A stretch of 64,000 bases of DNA, taken from NCBI RefSeq assembly GCF_016746095.1, contig NZ_JAERTY010000005.1, forward strand, positions 310,001 to 374,000, in the 5' to 3' direction. Positions 46,656 to 54,487 of this stretch are shown here, in pieces. The translations under genes were made by a program, and so were the position numbers. The notes beneath the pieces are model-generated. The model saw nothing but the letters and a program-made list of their open reading frames with translations. It did no database searches and was not told where the DNA came from. Source of the stretch: Sphingobacterium faecale. GTDB taxonomy: Bacteria; Bacteroidota; Bacteroidia; Sphingobacteriales; Sphingobacteriaceae. The first letter of the stretch is position 1; each line of letters opens with the position of its first letter.

Positions 46656-47270
46656 TCACAAAGATTTAAACCTCCCTGTCTCCAGCATTAAAAATACGGT
46701 TTCTTCATGTGTAGGCACTTCACTCATATAATTCCAGCTTTGGATACAGATCCGGTCTTTCTCAAGTCGGCCGATCTTGCAAAACGCTGATTCGGCAACT
46801 TCATCATAAGCAATGTCAAGCTGATCAATAATATGTCCACTTCTATCCAGTGTGACCAAGGTGGTAATAAGCTCGTGCTCGCCGTCCCTATAGGTAATAA
46901 CGATGGCATTGAAATTGTCGGAAAAAAGCACCCTATATCTTATTCTAAATTGTTCGGCAGTGGTATTGGATGTTTGGAACTTTATCCGCTTGATAAAAGC
47001 ATTGTCTACTACACCTTCTGTCCGATAATTATCAAAATTGGTTGAATCAATGATAACAAATTTTTTCACAGGAAGATCCTTAATGATTTCGTCCTCGTTG
47101 ATTTTATGGTACTCACTTACAGTCGGGGCCTGAAACACTTCGGTAGTATCGGTTCTACCTGTCTTTTTAATCGCCTCTTTTGTAGCTGCAGCCTGTTGCT
47201 TTTCGTTACTGTTGCAGGATAAAGTAACTACGCCGCCTATTATAGTCAATAGTACTAATATTATTTTCAT
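46656..47270 (-). CDS. Predicted lipoprotein, unknown function
   Basis: The ATG at 47270 gives 204 residues with a lipoprotein signal (MKIILVLLTIIGGVVTLSC, Cys19). The mature protein has a charged linker (NEKQQAAATKEAIKKTGR) and then a beta-rich domain with no recognised motif (KFVIIDSTNFDNYRTEGV, YRVLFSDNFNAIVITYRDG). It is divergent from the AHSA1 gene. I do not assign a family. Confidence 0.7.
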   Translation of the reverse strand: MKIILVLLTIIGGVVTLSCNSNEKQQAAATKEAIKKTGRTDTTEVFQAPTVSEYHKINEDEIIKDLPVKKFVIIDSTNFDNYRTEGVVDNAFIKRIKFQTSNTTAEQFRIRYRVLFSDNFNAIVITYRDGEHELITTLVTLDRSGHIIDQLDIAYDEVAESAFCKIGRLEKDRICIQSWNYMSEVPTHEETVFLMLETGRFKSL

Positions 47271-47490
47271 ACTTAAATTGTCATTCATATATTTTCTGTT
47301 GCGAATTATACCCCCTACCGCTTCCCTACTTTCGGTGATCTATAGTACAATTCTTATACCAAGGTACCAGATAGATGTTTATCCTGCTACGACCTTTAGT
47401 CTTGTCCTAAGACAAGTAATTCTCTCCAATTTGCAAAAGCTGATCGGGGCGCTTAACTTTAATATAGCTAATGGAAAAGTAATAAAAAAT

Positions 47491-47994
47491 ATGAAAAGTA
47501 ACTTACTATTTGACTACACCGTCAATAAAGAGGATAAGACAATCCACATGATACGTGAATTTGCTGCTGGTCTTCAGCAGGTATGGGACGCATGGACCGA
47601 AGCTGAATTATTGGACCAATGGTGGGGTCCACACCCGTGGCGTGCAGAAACGAAAATAATGGATTTTCGCACAGGCGGCTATTGGCTTTATGCTATGGTA
47701 AGCCCCGAAGGTGAAAGGCACTGGAGCAAAGCGAACTTCATCTCGATCGAAAACAATAAATCATTTACGATGAAAGGTGGCTTTTCGGACGAAAACGGTA
47801 TACTGAACCCAGACTTCCCCCAAAATGAATGGAAGAATACTTTTGTCCTGAAAGAAGATAGGGTAAGCGTAGAAATCCTACTCACCTATAATTCGGCTGA
47901 AGACCTGGAAACAGAAATCAAAATGGGCTTTTTAGAAGGCATGACCGTAGACTTTGAACAGTTGGATACTTTACTGTCGAATCTAAAAATTTAG
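47491..47994 (+). CDS. AHSA1/SRPBCC-domain protein
   Basis: The ATG at 47491 gives 167 residues that match the AHSA1 fold from the first strand; the longer open frame to 47212 adds no family sequence. Typical parts are MIREFAAGLQQVWDAWTEAE, LDQWWGPHPWRAE and MDFRTGGYWLYAMVSPEG. The fold binds a hydrophobic ligand or an Hsp90-like partner; such bacterial proteins often lie beside ArsR regulators, but none is adjacent here. The 220 bases upstream hold no further gene that I can support. Confidence 0.85.
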   Translation: MKSNLLFDYTVNKEDKTIHMIREFAAGLQQVWDAWTEAELLDQWWGPHPWRAETKIMDFRTGGYWLYAMVSPEGERHWSKANFISIENNKSFTMKGGFSDENGILNPDFPQNEWKNTFVLKEDRVSVEILLTYNSAEDLETEIKMGFLEGMTVDFEQLDTLLSNLKI

Positions 47995-48106
47995 CACACC
48001 TAAAATGCAGACATGACCCCATGTACATTCTTCTATGATTTGAGAGGATTAATGTGTCTTTTTTGGAACACAGTTTGCTAAATTGAATAACGCAAAAATC
48101 TTGTTC

Positions 48107-48640
48107 ATGAAAAGAAAGTCACTGACATTATTGCAAAAGGCATTGTTAACTCTGATCACAGGTATGCTCCTGATCATGTTCGGTGACTTGTTATTGCGTT
48201 ATTTCTTTGATATCAGTCTAGCGATTGAACTTTTGACGCTCCCCTTTGCAGCAATAGGCCTTCTTGGTCTGTTTGTACTATTCCCTCAAAAAAAACTCTT
48301 TGTTGGAATACTGCTCGCATTGGTCGGTGGCGCTGTACTGATTTTCTACAATGTGACAAAAGATGGTCTTTCTAGAGCTACTTTGATGAGTAACAGTGAA
48401 TATATCATTCGGATCACGCCACATAATTACTGGATAGTCAAACACTACGCTTTCGCGGAGAAAGTAATCGCAAGAAAGAGAACAGATATATTTTTTGATC
48501 CGAATTCAAAGATGGGATTTGATCGGGGCTACCAGACAAGATTGCTCAGAGAAACCTCCGACAGCCTCTATATGGAAATAAATTCCAAAATATACCGGCT
48601 TGACACGTTGAAGAAGATAGGCTTGTGGGAGAAAATCTAG
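48107..48640 (+). CDS. Small multi-pass membrane protein, unknown function
   Basis: ATG 48107 gives 177 residues; the TTG at 48083 is a less likely start. Three hydrophobic segments occupy about residues 10-30, 36-55 and 58-80 (ALLTLITGMLLIMFGDLLL, LLTLPFAAIGLLGLFVLF, KLFVGILLALVGGAVLIF). The remaining 90 residues form a soluble, charged tail ending LDTLKKIGLWEKI. No motif is recognised and it is not in an operon. Confidence 0.65.
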   Translation: MKRKSLTLLQKALLTLITGMLLIMFGDLLLRYFFDISLAIELLTLPFAAIGLLGLFVLFPQKKLFVGILLALVGGAVLIFYNVTKDGLSRATLMSNSEYIIRITPHNYWIVKHYAFAEKVIARKRTDIFFDPNSKMGFDRGYQTRLLRETSDSLYMEINSKIYRLDTLKKIGLWEKI

Positions 48641-49110
48641 ACATCGAAAATCATTTTTCTATCACAACAGGCATTCCATCCCTACATTCTACTGGTCTGC
48701 TTGAAAATACACTATTAAACGAAATTCTATCCCAAGCTAGCTTATCCAAAACTATTCTCCACACCTTCATTAAATTATAAATATCTATTTTCTCAAGTGT
48801 TTCCTCGCGACAATCAGTTTTATGGACTAGAACAGGAAATAGAAACTACTAGCATACGCAATATGTCTTTTCGAACCTTCTGTGGTCTTGGATAACGAGC
48901 ACGCGAATCGGAGTCCAACTAAATTGCTATTGTAATAATATATGTGGGTATTATGTAAGGTTTATGTAGGTATTATGTAGGTATTATGTAGCTCTGTTAA
49001 CTTAGCTATCACCCAGATAACCTATAGGTAACAAATACATAACTAGTACATATTATTCTTTATTACAATACTTTATCACTATCTTTAGTTCATAACCAAT
49101 AAAAAATGAG
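48641..49110. other. 470-bp intergenic region with tandem repeat
   Basis: No coding frame or RNA gene is evident. The notable content is the 11-bp tandem repeat at 48941-48991; the last 100 bases before the next gene are very AT-rich and probably hold its promoter. Confidence 0.5.
48941..48991. repeat. 11-bp tandem direct repeat, about 4.6 copies
   Basis: The unit TATGTAGGTAT is repeated head to tail: TATGTGGGTAT, TATGTAAGGTT, TATGTAGGTAT, TATGTAGGTAT and a partial TATGTAG. The period of about one helical turn places each copy on the same DNA face. It ends 120 bases before the start of the gene at 49111, so it could be a binding array for a regulator, or just a simple repeat. Confidence 0.85.
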
Positions 49111-49893
49111 ATGGCTTTTCAAAAAGGTAATATCAGATTAGAGGGTAATATCGGCGATTTGAATTTCTACAAGAGCGGTGATCATTATAGGGTAAGGCAA
49201 AAATCTGCCAAGAAGACAAAAAATGAAATTTCCAACCTCGCCCCTCGGTCAAAAGAAAATTCTCAAGAATTCGGTTGTACGAGCTCTTTTTCCAAAAATC
49301 TACGCGATGCTTTTAAGAATGCTATTGGTCAACACTATCAACTGTTTCAGGAATCGTCAAACCTTAATCGTATTGTTAAACGAATCAATTTGATAGTGAA
49401 AGCAGACGAGATAAGTGAAAGAGGACATAGAAAAGTTTTACCGCATAATCTAATGCTGCTGCAAAATTTTAGCTTCAATAGTAATTCTTCGCTAAAAGAC
49501 ACCATACTTATACCTATAGACGTTAGATATATTAGAGATACACAGAAAATCAACCTTTCTATCTCTAATTTACGACCAGAAGCTCATCTAGATATCCCTA
49601 AAGGTATAGACTCATTTATGATACATCTTACACTCTTCTGTATAAATCATCAGGATATGAATATATCAACCGAGTATACGTACAGCGAACTCCTTTCCTA
49701 TCACCATTCGTTACATTCGGTACAACTAAGCAGTGCTAAAGAATACGACATCACCGACGCTGAGACCTTAATTGTGGCTGTAGGACTTTCATTGTACAAA
49801 GATACAGCTGGGTATCCCGTACCGCAGATTAGCCCCAATCTAAACTGTTTTGACATTATTAAACTCTATCCTCCTTCAAAATCAACCCAATAA
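49111..49893 (+). CDS. Bacteroidota-specific conserved hypothetical protein
   Basis: The 260-residue protein has no signal peptide. Its N-terminus (KGNIRLEGNIGDLNFYKSGD, then YRVRQKSAKKTKNEI) matches a family of hypothetical proteins that I recall occurs in several copies in Sphingobacteria and Flavobacteria, with KGIIKLEGTIGDITFYKS-like beginnings. The basic region at about residues 27-40 and the following ENSQEFG segment are conserved. The remainder is beta-rich. The gene is isolated, with a 470-bp upstream gap holding the tandem repeat. No function is assigned. Confidence 0.7.
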   Translation: MAFQKGNIRLEGNIGDLNFYKSGDHYRVRQKSAKKTKNEISNLAPRSKENSQEFGCTSSFSKNLRDAFKNAIGQHYQLFQESSNLNRIVKRINLIVKADEISERGHRKVLPHNLMLLQNFSFNSNSSLKDTILIPIDVRYIRDTQKINLSISNLRPEAHLDIPKGIDSFMIHLTLFCINHQDMNISTEYTYSELLSYHHSLHSVQLSSAKEYDITDAETLIVAVGLSLYKDTAGYPVPQISPNLNCFDIIKLYPPSKSTQ

Positions 49894-50070
49894 AAAATTC
49901 ATCCCCCTGACACCATCAACAGATATCACCCCAGCTTAATAGTGTCGGGTGAGCTTTTAAATATCAAATAGCTAAAACAACGTCGTAAAAAAATCCTTGA
50001 TGTCGATTAAATCGCTCCAAGTAAGCTCATTGACTTTATAAAGAATTAACAGTGTTGATTCTTTCAGAAA

Positions 50071-50100
50071 AAATGCACAGTTCCGAAGAACTGTGCATTT
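50071..50100 (-). terminator. Terminator of nagB
   Basis: A 13-bp perfect stem (AAATGCACAGTTC with GAACTGTGCATTT) closed by CGAA lies 29 bases past the nagB stop on the minus strand, followed by TTTTTTCTG. Confidence 0.9.
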
Positions 50101-50128
50101 AATGTAAAAATAGATTTAAACTGGGAAC

Positions 50129-50875
50129 TTATACATTAGGACAGGCCGATTCGTCAAAAAAGAATTGACAATCAACATGTTTTCTCAGTATCGTAGACGG
50201 CCAAAGTGTACTGATTTCGGAAGACAAGGTATGTTTTACCGCTTCGGCCTTATGCTCCCCGACTACTACACAGTAAAGACTGGAGGCCTTCATAATCGTA
50301 GGGATAGTCAGCGTCAAGGCATGGGTCGGCACCTCTTTGATGTCAACAAAACAGCCATCAATAACCTGCTGCATACGGCACACCTGATCAAGCTCAACTT
50401 CTTTGATAACCTGCTGATCGTCAAAGTCTGCTACGGGTGGATCATTGAAAGCAATATGTCCATTCTGACCGATACCCAGACATACTACATCAATAGGCTT
50501 CTCAGTTATAAGTGCCGTAACACGTACTAACTCCTCATCAACTGTACCAGAAGGGTTAATAAAGTACTTAGCCTTAGGTGTCACAAATTTAAAAAGGGTA
50601 TCTTCTAAATAATTAGAAAACGCCTGCTTAGCACCATTGGGCAGACCGATATATTCATCCATATTAAAGGCCACAATTTTAGACCAATCGATCTCTTTTG
50701 ACTGAATCAGATACCCCAACATGTAATCCTGCGAAGGGGCTGCCGCAAAAATAACGCGTATCTCGTCCTGCATGGCTTGCAATTCTAATAACTTAGCTTC
50801 GACGGCTCTTCCTGCCTTCTCACCTGCCTCACGAGCTGTGTCCGAAATATCAACTCTCAAATTTTCTAAAAGCAT
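50129..50875 (-). CDS. nagB: Glucosamine-6-phosphate deaminase
   Basis: The 248-residue protein has the complete active-site set: FNMDEYIGLP near residue 71, CLGIGQNGHIAFNDPP near 131 and the phosphate-binding ALTLTIPTIMKA. It converts glucosamine-6-phosphate to fructose-6-phosphate and ammonia. It is the last gene of the minus-strand GlcNAc locus but has its own -7 element at 50902-50909, 40 bases after the GH16 stop. Together with nagA at the other end it links glycan breakdown to glycolysis. Confidence 0.95.
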   Translation of the reverse strand: MLLENLRVDISDTAREAGEKAGRAVEAKLLELQAMQDEIRVIFAAAPSQDYMLGYLIQSKEIDWSKIVAFNMDEYIGLPNGAKQAFSNYLEDTLFKFVTPKAKYFINPSGTVDEELVRVTALITEKPIDVVCLGIGQNGHIAFNDPPVADFDDQQVIKEVELDQVCRMQQVIDGCFVDIKEVPTHALTLTIPTIMKASSLYCVVVGEHKAEAVKHTLSSEISTLWPSTILRKHVDCQFFFDESACPNV

Positions 50876-50901
50876 ATTTATACCTATTTTTTAAAGAATA
50901 A

Positions 50902-50909
50902 CAAAAATA
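50902..50909 (-). promoter_or_regulatory. Promoter -7 element of nagB
   Basis: The minus strand reads TATTTTTG, an exact TAnnTTTG match 27 bases before the ATG at 50875. It would allow nagB transcription apart from the susC operon. Confidence 0.45.
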
Positions 50910-50915
50910 CAACAC

Positions 50916-51662
50916 CTAAACAGCTGTAAAACGTACACTATCAATCACAATTTCCTGTTCCTTTAGATCAGAAGGCATCTGCCCCTTAAAAAGCCATAAG
51001 TTTAACTTCAGCTTCTCATTGTTCTTTTTCGGAACATGATTTCCTTCATAGATCCACTTATAGATACTTTTTTCCTGACCATTATCACCTGTGCAACTAC
51101 TTGAAAAAGCAATCTCTTCTTCCCTCCAATCAAAGGAATGTACCGTCGGCCCCAAGTTAGGAAGGATATCAAAGCGTTGCTTATTGCCGGTTACTGTCGA
51201 AGGTTGTGACACGAATTGCGCATTGGGATTACCGTCAATCGACCATTTTGAAAACTCGATATCGATTTCATGATCATCATCTAAGTATGTAAAAAGCCCT
51301 GCGACTACATTCTTATCTAATATTGCGATGTCCGAATTGACATAGAACGTGTACTTGCCATAACCAAGAGAGCGTCTAGCTGTTACTCCTGAACAATACC
51401 AATAGCCCGCTTCCTCTCTTATCTTGAGATGTAAGCGCCCTTCGCTATCCACCCACACATTTTTATCAGAGGCCGAAAACAAATTCGGCCCCGGTCCTTC
51501 CTTTTTATCTTTGGTAGCACGTACAACCCAATCTATACCAGAGAATTGAATAACCCGATCTGTAACAACGGGAGATACCTCTACTTCGGGAATAGAATTA
51601 CTGCAATTCGCAAAAAACAGTCCTCCAATAACTACACACACGAGCCAATACTTATTTACCAT
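50916..51662 (-). CDS. Glycoside hydrolase family 16-like lipoprotein
   Basis: The 248-residue protein has a lipobox (FFANC, Cys20). A concanavalin-like beta-sandwich carries the GH16 catalytic signature EIDIE at residues 132-136 (Glu132 nucleophile, Asp134, Glu136 acid/base) within DDDHEIDIEFSKW. GH16 members cut beta-1,3 or beta-1,4 linkages; one branch cleaves poly-N-acetyllactosamine. The gene starts one base after the fasciclin gene ends, so it belongs to the susC operon. In a GlcNAc locus an endo-acting enzyme on a GlcNAc-containing glycan fits, but this is inferred. Confidence 0.8.
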   Translation of the reverse strand: MVNKYWLVCVVIGGLFFANCSNSIPEVEVSPVVTDRVIQFSGIDWVVRATKDKKEGPGPNLFSASDKNVWVDSEGRLHLKIREEAGYWYCSGVTARRSLGYGKYTFYVNSDIAILDKNVVAGLFTYLDDDHEIDIEFSKWSIDGNPNAQFVSQPSTVTGNKQRFDILPNLGPTVHSFDWREEEIAFSSSCTGDNGQEKSIYKWIYEGNHVPKKNNEKLKLNLWLFKGQMPSDLKEQEIVIDSVRFTAV

Positions 51663-51663
51663 A

Positions 51664-53106
51664 TTATCTCACTGAAACGTTAAGCTTAATATTCTCTAAT
51701 ACAGCACCAGCCTTATCTCTTGCGGTTAAAACTAAAACACCTGCACCTGGCGTCTCCCCATCATGGATAAAGACTATATTCTTAAGATCTAAGTCTAATT
51801 GGCTAAAACGACTGCCTTTCTTTAATACCTCGGCTCCTTTTATCAACCAGCCAAAGGTTGGCAACTCTTCAACCGTGTAGATGATATCTCCAGCCGAAGC
51901 GCCACTCAGGAGAAGATTATCATTCGACAGTACATACATTCCCCCGTTCTCTACATCAAAATCTTTCTTATTCTCTAACACAAGTTCCGAATCGCCGCTT
52001 GCCAGGGTTGCAATAATCATCGGGCGAGCGAGTGTAGGGTGCTCTTTGGATGCGATATCGTCAGTTTCATCAGATTTTGCCTGTCCATCCAACATAAAAG
52101 ACTTTAGACCGTTAGGACTTTTCTCCTTATAATAATCGGTTAAATCAAACTTAAAATTAGTTACTTTACTCGTTTTGATAGAAGCGATACGCGGTGTCGT
52201 CGGAAACACAGCATTGCTAAAGTTAATTGAGGTTTCGTTCCAACTGGTGCTGGGTGTTTCAAACAAATCCAAATCAACACCTTTGGCTGCAGTAAAAGAT
52301 ACGGCCAGTTGCATCTTAATTTCGGTAATCACGCCTTCTTTCTTAAAATCATCAAAATCGAACATTAAAAAAGCCTTGCGGTCATAATCACCATTCCCTG
52401 CTACATTTTTGATTCTCAACAGCGGATCAGTCCCGAAATTCTTCGTCGACTCTGCCCCACCATTGACATAAGCATCCTGCTTCACAAATATTGTATCCTG
52501 CACCAAATTAGGGTTTTCAGCATTAGCATCCCCCGTGGGCGCAGAATAGAAAACCACAAAATTCACCACATGCATCACTCCATTCGTCGGTACTAAATTT
52601 GAGGTTCTGATCTGCCATTGCCTATTGGTACCTTCATTAATCAATCCTACATAGGTGCTCGTATGAGACAAGTACATCATCTGTCCATTTTCTGTCTCAT
52701 AGGCGATTGGCCTATTACTCGGTGCGAGAGCCGGATCGTTAAAATTCACCTCGCCTTTGACGGTATGGTAGCGCAGTATGTTCTTTAAAATCGGGAGAGG
52801 AATCTCCGCAATAGAGGAATATTTATTTTCCTTTAGGTAGGCGCGGAATGCCTCATTATTAGGAGCAATAAAGGTCAGACCTATTTTGTCGGCATACATC
52901 TCCTGGAATTGCGCGCGCTCTATAGCTTCATTAAGCATTGAAAGTGAATCATTACTCTTAATATATGCCAGAGCTGACATATTCAGCTTCTTATTATCTG
53001 GAGCTGGGTCATAATTAAAACTTTCTTGTATCTCGCAGCTAAAGAGCAAGACTAGTATACTAATCCCCATTAGGAGATGAGTAATTATATTTTTTACCTC
53101 TCTCAT
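51664..53106 (-). CDS. Surface lipoprotein with fasciclin, CBM96-like and cadherin-like domains
   Basis: The ATG at 53106 (480 residues) avoids overlap with susD and gives a good lipobox signal (LVLLFSC, Cys24); ATG 53127 is the alternative. A fasciclin domain spans about residues 40-185 (TFIAPNNEAFRAYLKENK, NGVMHVVNFVVFY). A DNRLRE/CBM96-like module follows (about 200-355, DAYVNGGAESTKNFGTDPLL, FLMFDFDDFKKEG). The last 100 residues resemble a CSPG or cadherin-like repeat (IVFIHDGETPGAGVLVLTA). It is likely a surface glycan-binding protein of the SusCD complex, replacing SusE/SusF. Confidence 0.78.
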   Translation of the reverse strand: MREVKNIITHLLMGISILVLLFSCEIQESFNYDPAPDNKKLNMSALAYIKSNDSLSMLNEAIERAQFQEMYADKIGLTFIAPNNEAFRAYLKENKYSSIAEIPLPILKNILRYHTVKGEVNFNDPALAPSNRPIAYETENGQMMYLSHTSTYVGLINEGTNRQWQIRTSNLVPTNGVMHVVNFVVFYSAPTGDANAENPNLVQDTIFVKQDAYVNGGAESTKNFGTDPLLRIKNVAGNGDYDRKAFLMFDFDDFKKEGVITEIKMQLAVSFTAAKGVDLDLFETPSTSWNETSINFSNAVFPTTPRIASIKTSKVTNFKFDLTDYYKEKSPNGLKSFMLDGQAKSDETDDIASKEHPTLARPMIIATLASGDSELVLENKKDFDVENGGMYVLSNDNLLLSGASAGDIIYTVEELPTFGWLIKGAEVLKKGSRFSQLDLDLKNIVFIHDGETPGAGVLVLTARDKAGAVLENIKLNVSVR

Positions 53107-53110
53107 AATC

Positions 53111-54478
53111 TTACTTATAAAATTCATTTTGCTTCATGTTCGTATTCCTCAAGGTTGCACTTTCATGTAACGGCCACAATAGATTACCTTCTTTCGATAA
53201 TCCATTGATAGGCTGCATGGTCGAAATCGCAGTACCGGTACGCACCAGGTCGAACCAGCGGTGACCTTCAAAGCAAAGCTCTACCGAACGCTCGTGCAGT
53301 ATCGCATCTACGACGCTTTTGTATTCACTATTTGCAGCTGCCTCATCCATGACGTTAAGACCAGCACGTTTGCGTATACGATTCAATAATTCCAACGCTT
53401 CCGTAGGTTGATTAAGATTTGCATGAGCTTCTGCTTTCAGCAAGATAATATCCGCGAGCCTAGTTAAAACAATATTGTTGGACGATGGCTCTGGACTTTC
53501 ATCTTTAAATCCTTGTCCAAAGAATTTCCAGATCTTACGAGGCTGAACTTCTGTCACATCATAGATACGTGGTTGGCGTAGGTCTCCTTTCTCCAAAGAG
53601 GCAATAAATTTGGCACTAGGGACATAATCACTATCTGACCCAAGTGCATAAAGGATACGCAATGCATTGGTCTGCACCTCATTATATCCTATTTCGAAGA
53701 TACTCTCCGTACTTACACCTTTTACGAATATATCGTTCCAGTCACTCATAGCGACTAGGGTATACTGAGTATCACCTATAACCTTTTCTGCGGCAGCTAT
53801 CGCTTTATCATATTTCTTCTGCCACATATACAGTTGTGTTAGAAAAGCATATGCTGCTCCCCGTGTAAAGATCACACGGTTCTTCGCTCCTGAGTAGCTA
53901 ACGGAACAGTTATCTGCGGCAAACAATAGATCGTCTTCGACCTGTGCCAATACTTCGTCCATGCTATTTCTCTTTACAAAAACATCCTGCTCTACGCTTT
54001 CGTACGGTTCTGTTATTAAAGGGACACCTCCCCATATACGGGTCAGATAGAAATAGGCAACCCCCCTTAACCCACGTGACTGCCCCAATAACTGATCCCT
54101 CAACACACTCTCTCCGTCTCCAAATACCTGAGGCGTGTATTTTATAGCATAGTTGGCTCGGGATATAAGGGTATAAAAACCATCCCATTTAGCAGAATTA
54201 ATGATTGGCGTCAAATCATTGCTCTGAAGTGCCCTTGGGTCTCCGGCATGTTTGGTCGTCACATTGTCTGCACGTCCCTCTCCCCAATACGCAAAATTCA
54301 AACGAAAAACCGACTGCATGCTATTGTATATCCCTGTAACACCAGCTTGTGCATCACTAGGTTTCTTATAAAATCCTTGTCCAGAAAAATTACTGATCGG
54401 CTCTTTATCCAAATCCGAACAGGAGACGATAAGCAGCATCAAAGCACTGCCTAATATATATTTAAATGATCTTTTCAT
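53111..54478 (-). CDS. SusD/RagB-family lipoprotein
   Basis: The 455-residue lipoprotein has lipobox LIVSC (Cys20). SusD segments are clear: GFYKKPSDAQAGVTGIYNSM, RGLRGVAYFYLTRIWGGVPL, RLADIILLKAEAHANL and LHERSVELCFEGHRWFDLVR. It forms the surface lid of the SusC transporter encoded nine bases upstream. The locus context suggests capture of GlcNAc-containing oligosaccharides. Confidence 0.95.
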   Translation of the reverse strand: MKRSFKYILGSALMLLIVSCSDLDKEPISNFSGQGFYKKPSDAQAGVTGIYNSMQSVFRLNFAYWGEGRADNVTTKHAGDPRALQSNDLTPIINSAKWDGFYTLISRANYAIKYTPQVFGDGESVLRDQLLGQSRGLRGVAYFYLTRIWGGVPLITEPYESVEQDVFVKRNSMDEVLAQVEDDLLFAADNCSVSYSGAKNRVIFTRGAAYAFLTQLYMWQKKYDKAIAAAEKVIGDTQYTLVAMSDWNDIFVKGVSTESIFEIGYNEVQTNALRILYALGSDSDYVPSAKFIASLEKGDLRQPRIYDVTEVQPRKIWKFFGQGFKDESPEPSSNNIVLTRLADIILLKAEAHANLNQPTEALELLNRIRKRAGLNVMDEAAANSEYKSVVDAILHERSVELCFEGHRWFDLVRTGTAISTMQPINGLSKEGNLLWPLHESATLRNTNMKQNEFYK

Positions 54479-54487
54479 GGCTATTAA

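Noticed and set aside
47212..47490. N-terminal extension of the AHSA1 gene
   Set aside because: The added 93 codons overlap the divergent lipoprotein gene and contain no AHSA1 sequence; ATG 47491 fits the family start.
48941..48991. Possible CRISPR array
   Set aside because: Units are 11 bp with no spacers between them, so this is a simple tandem repeat. No cas genes are present in the window.
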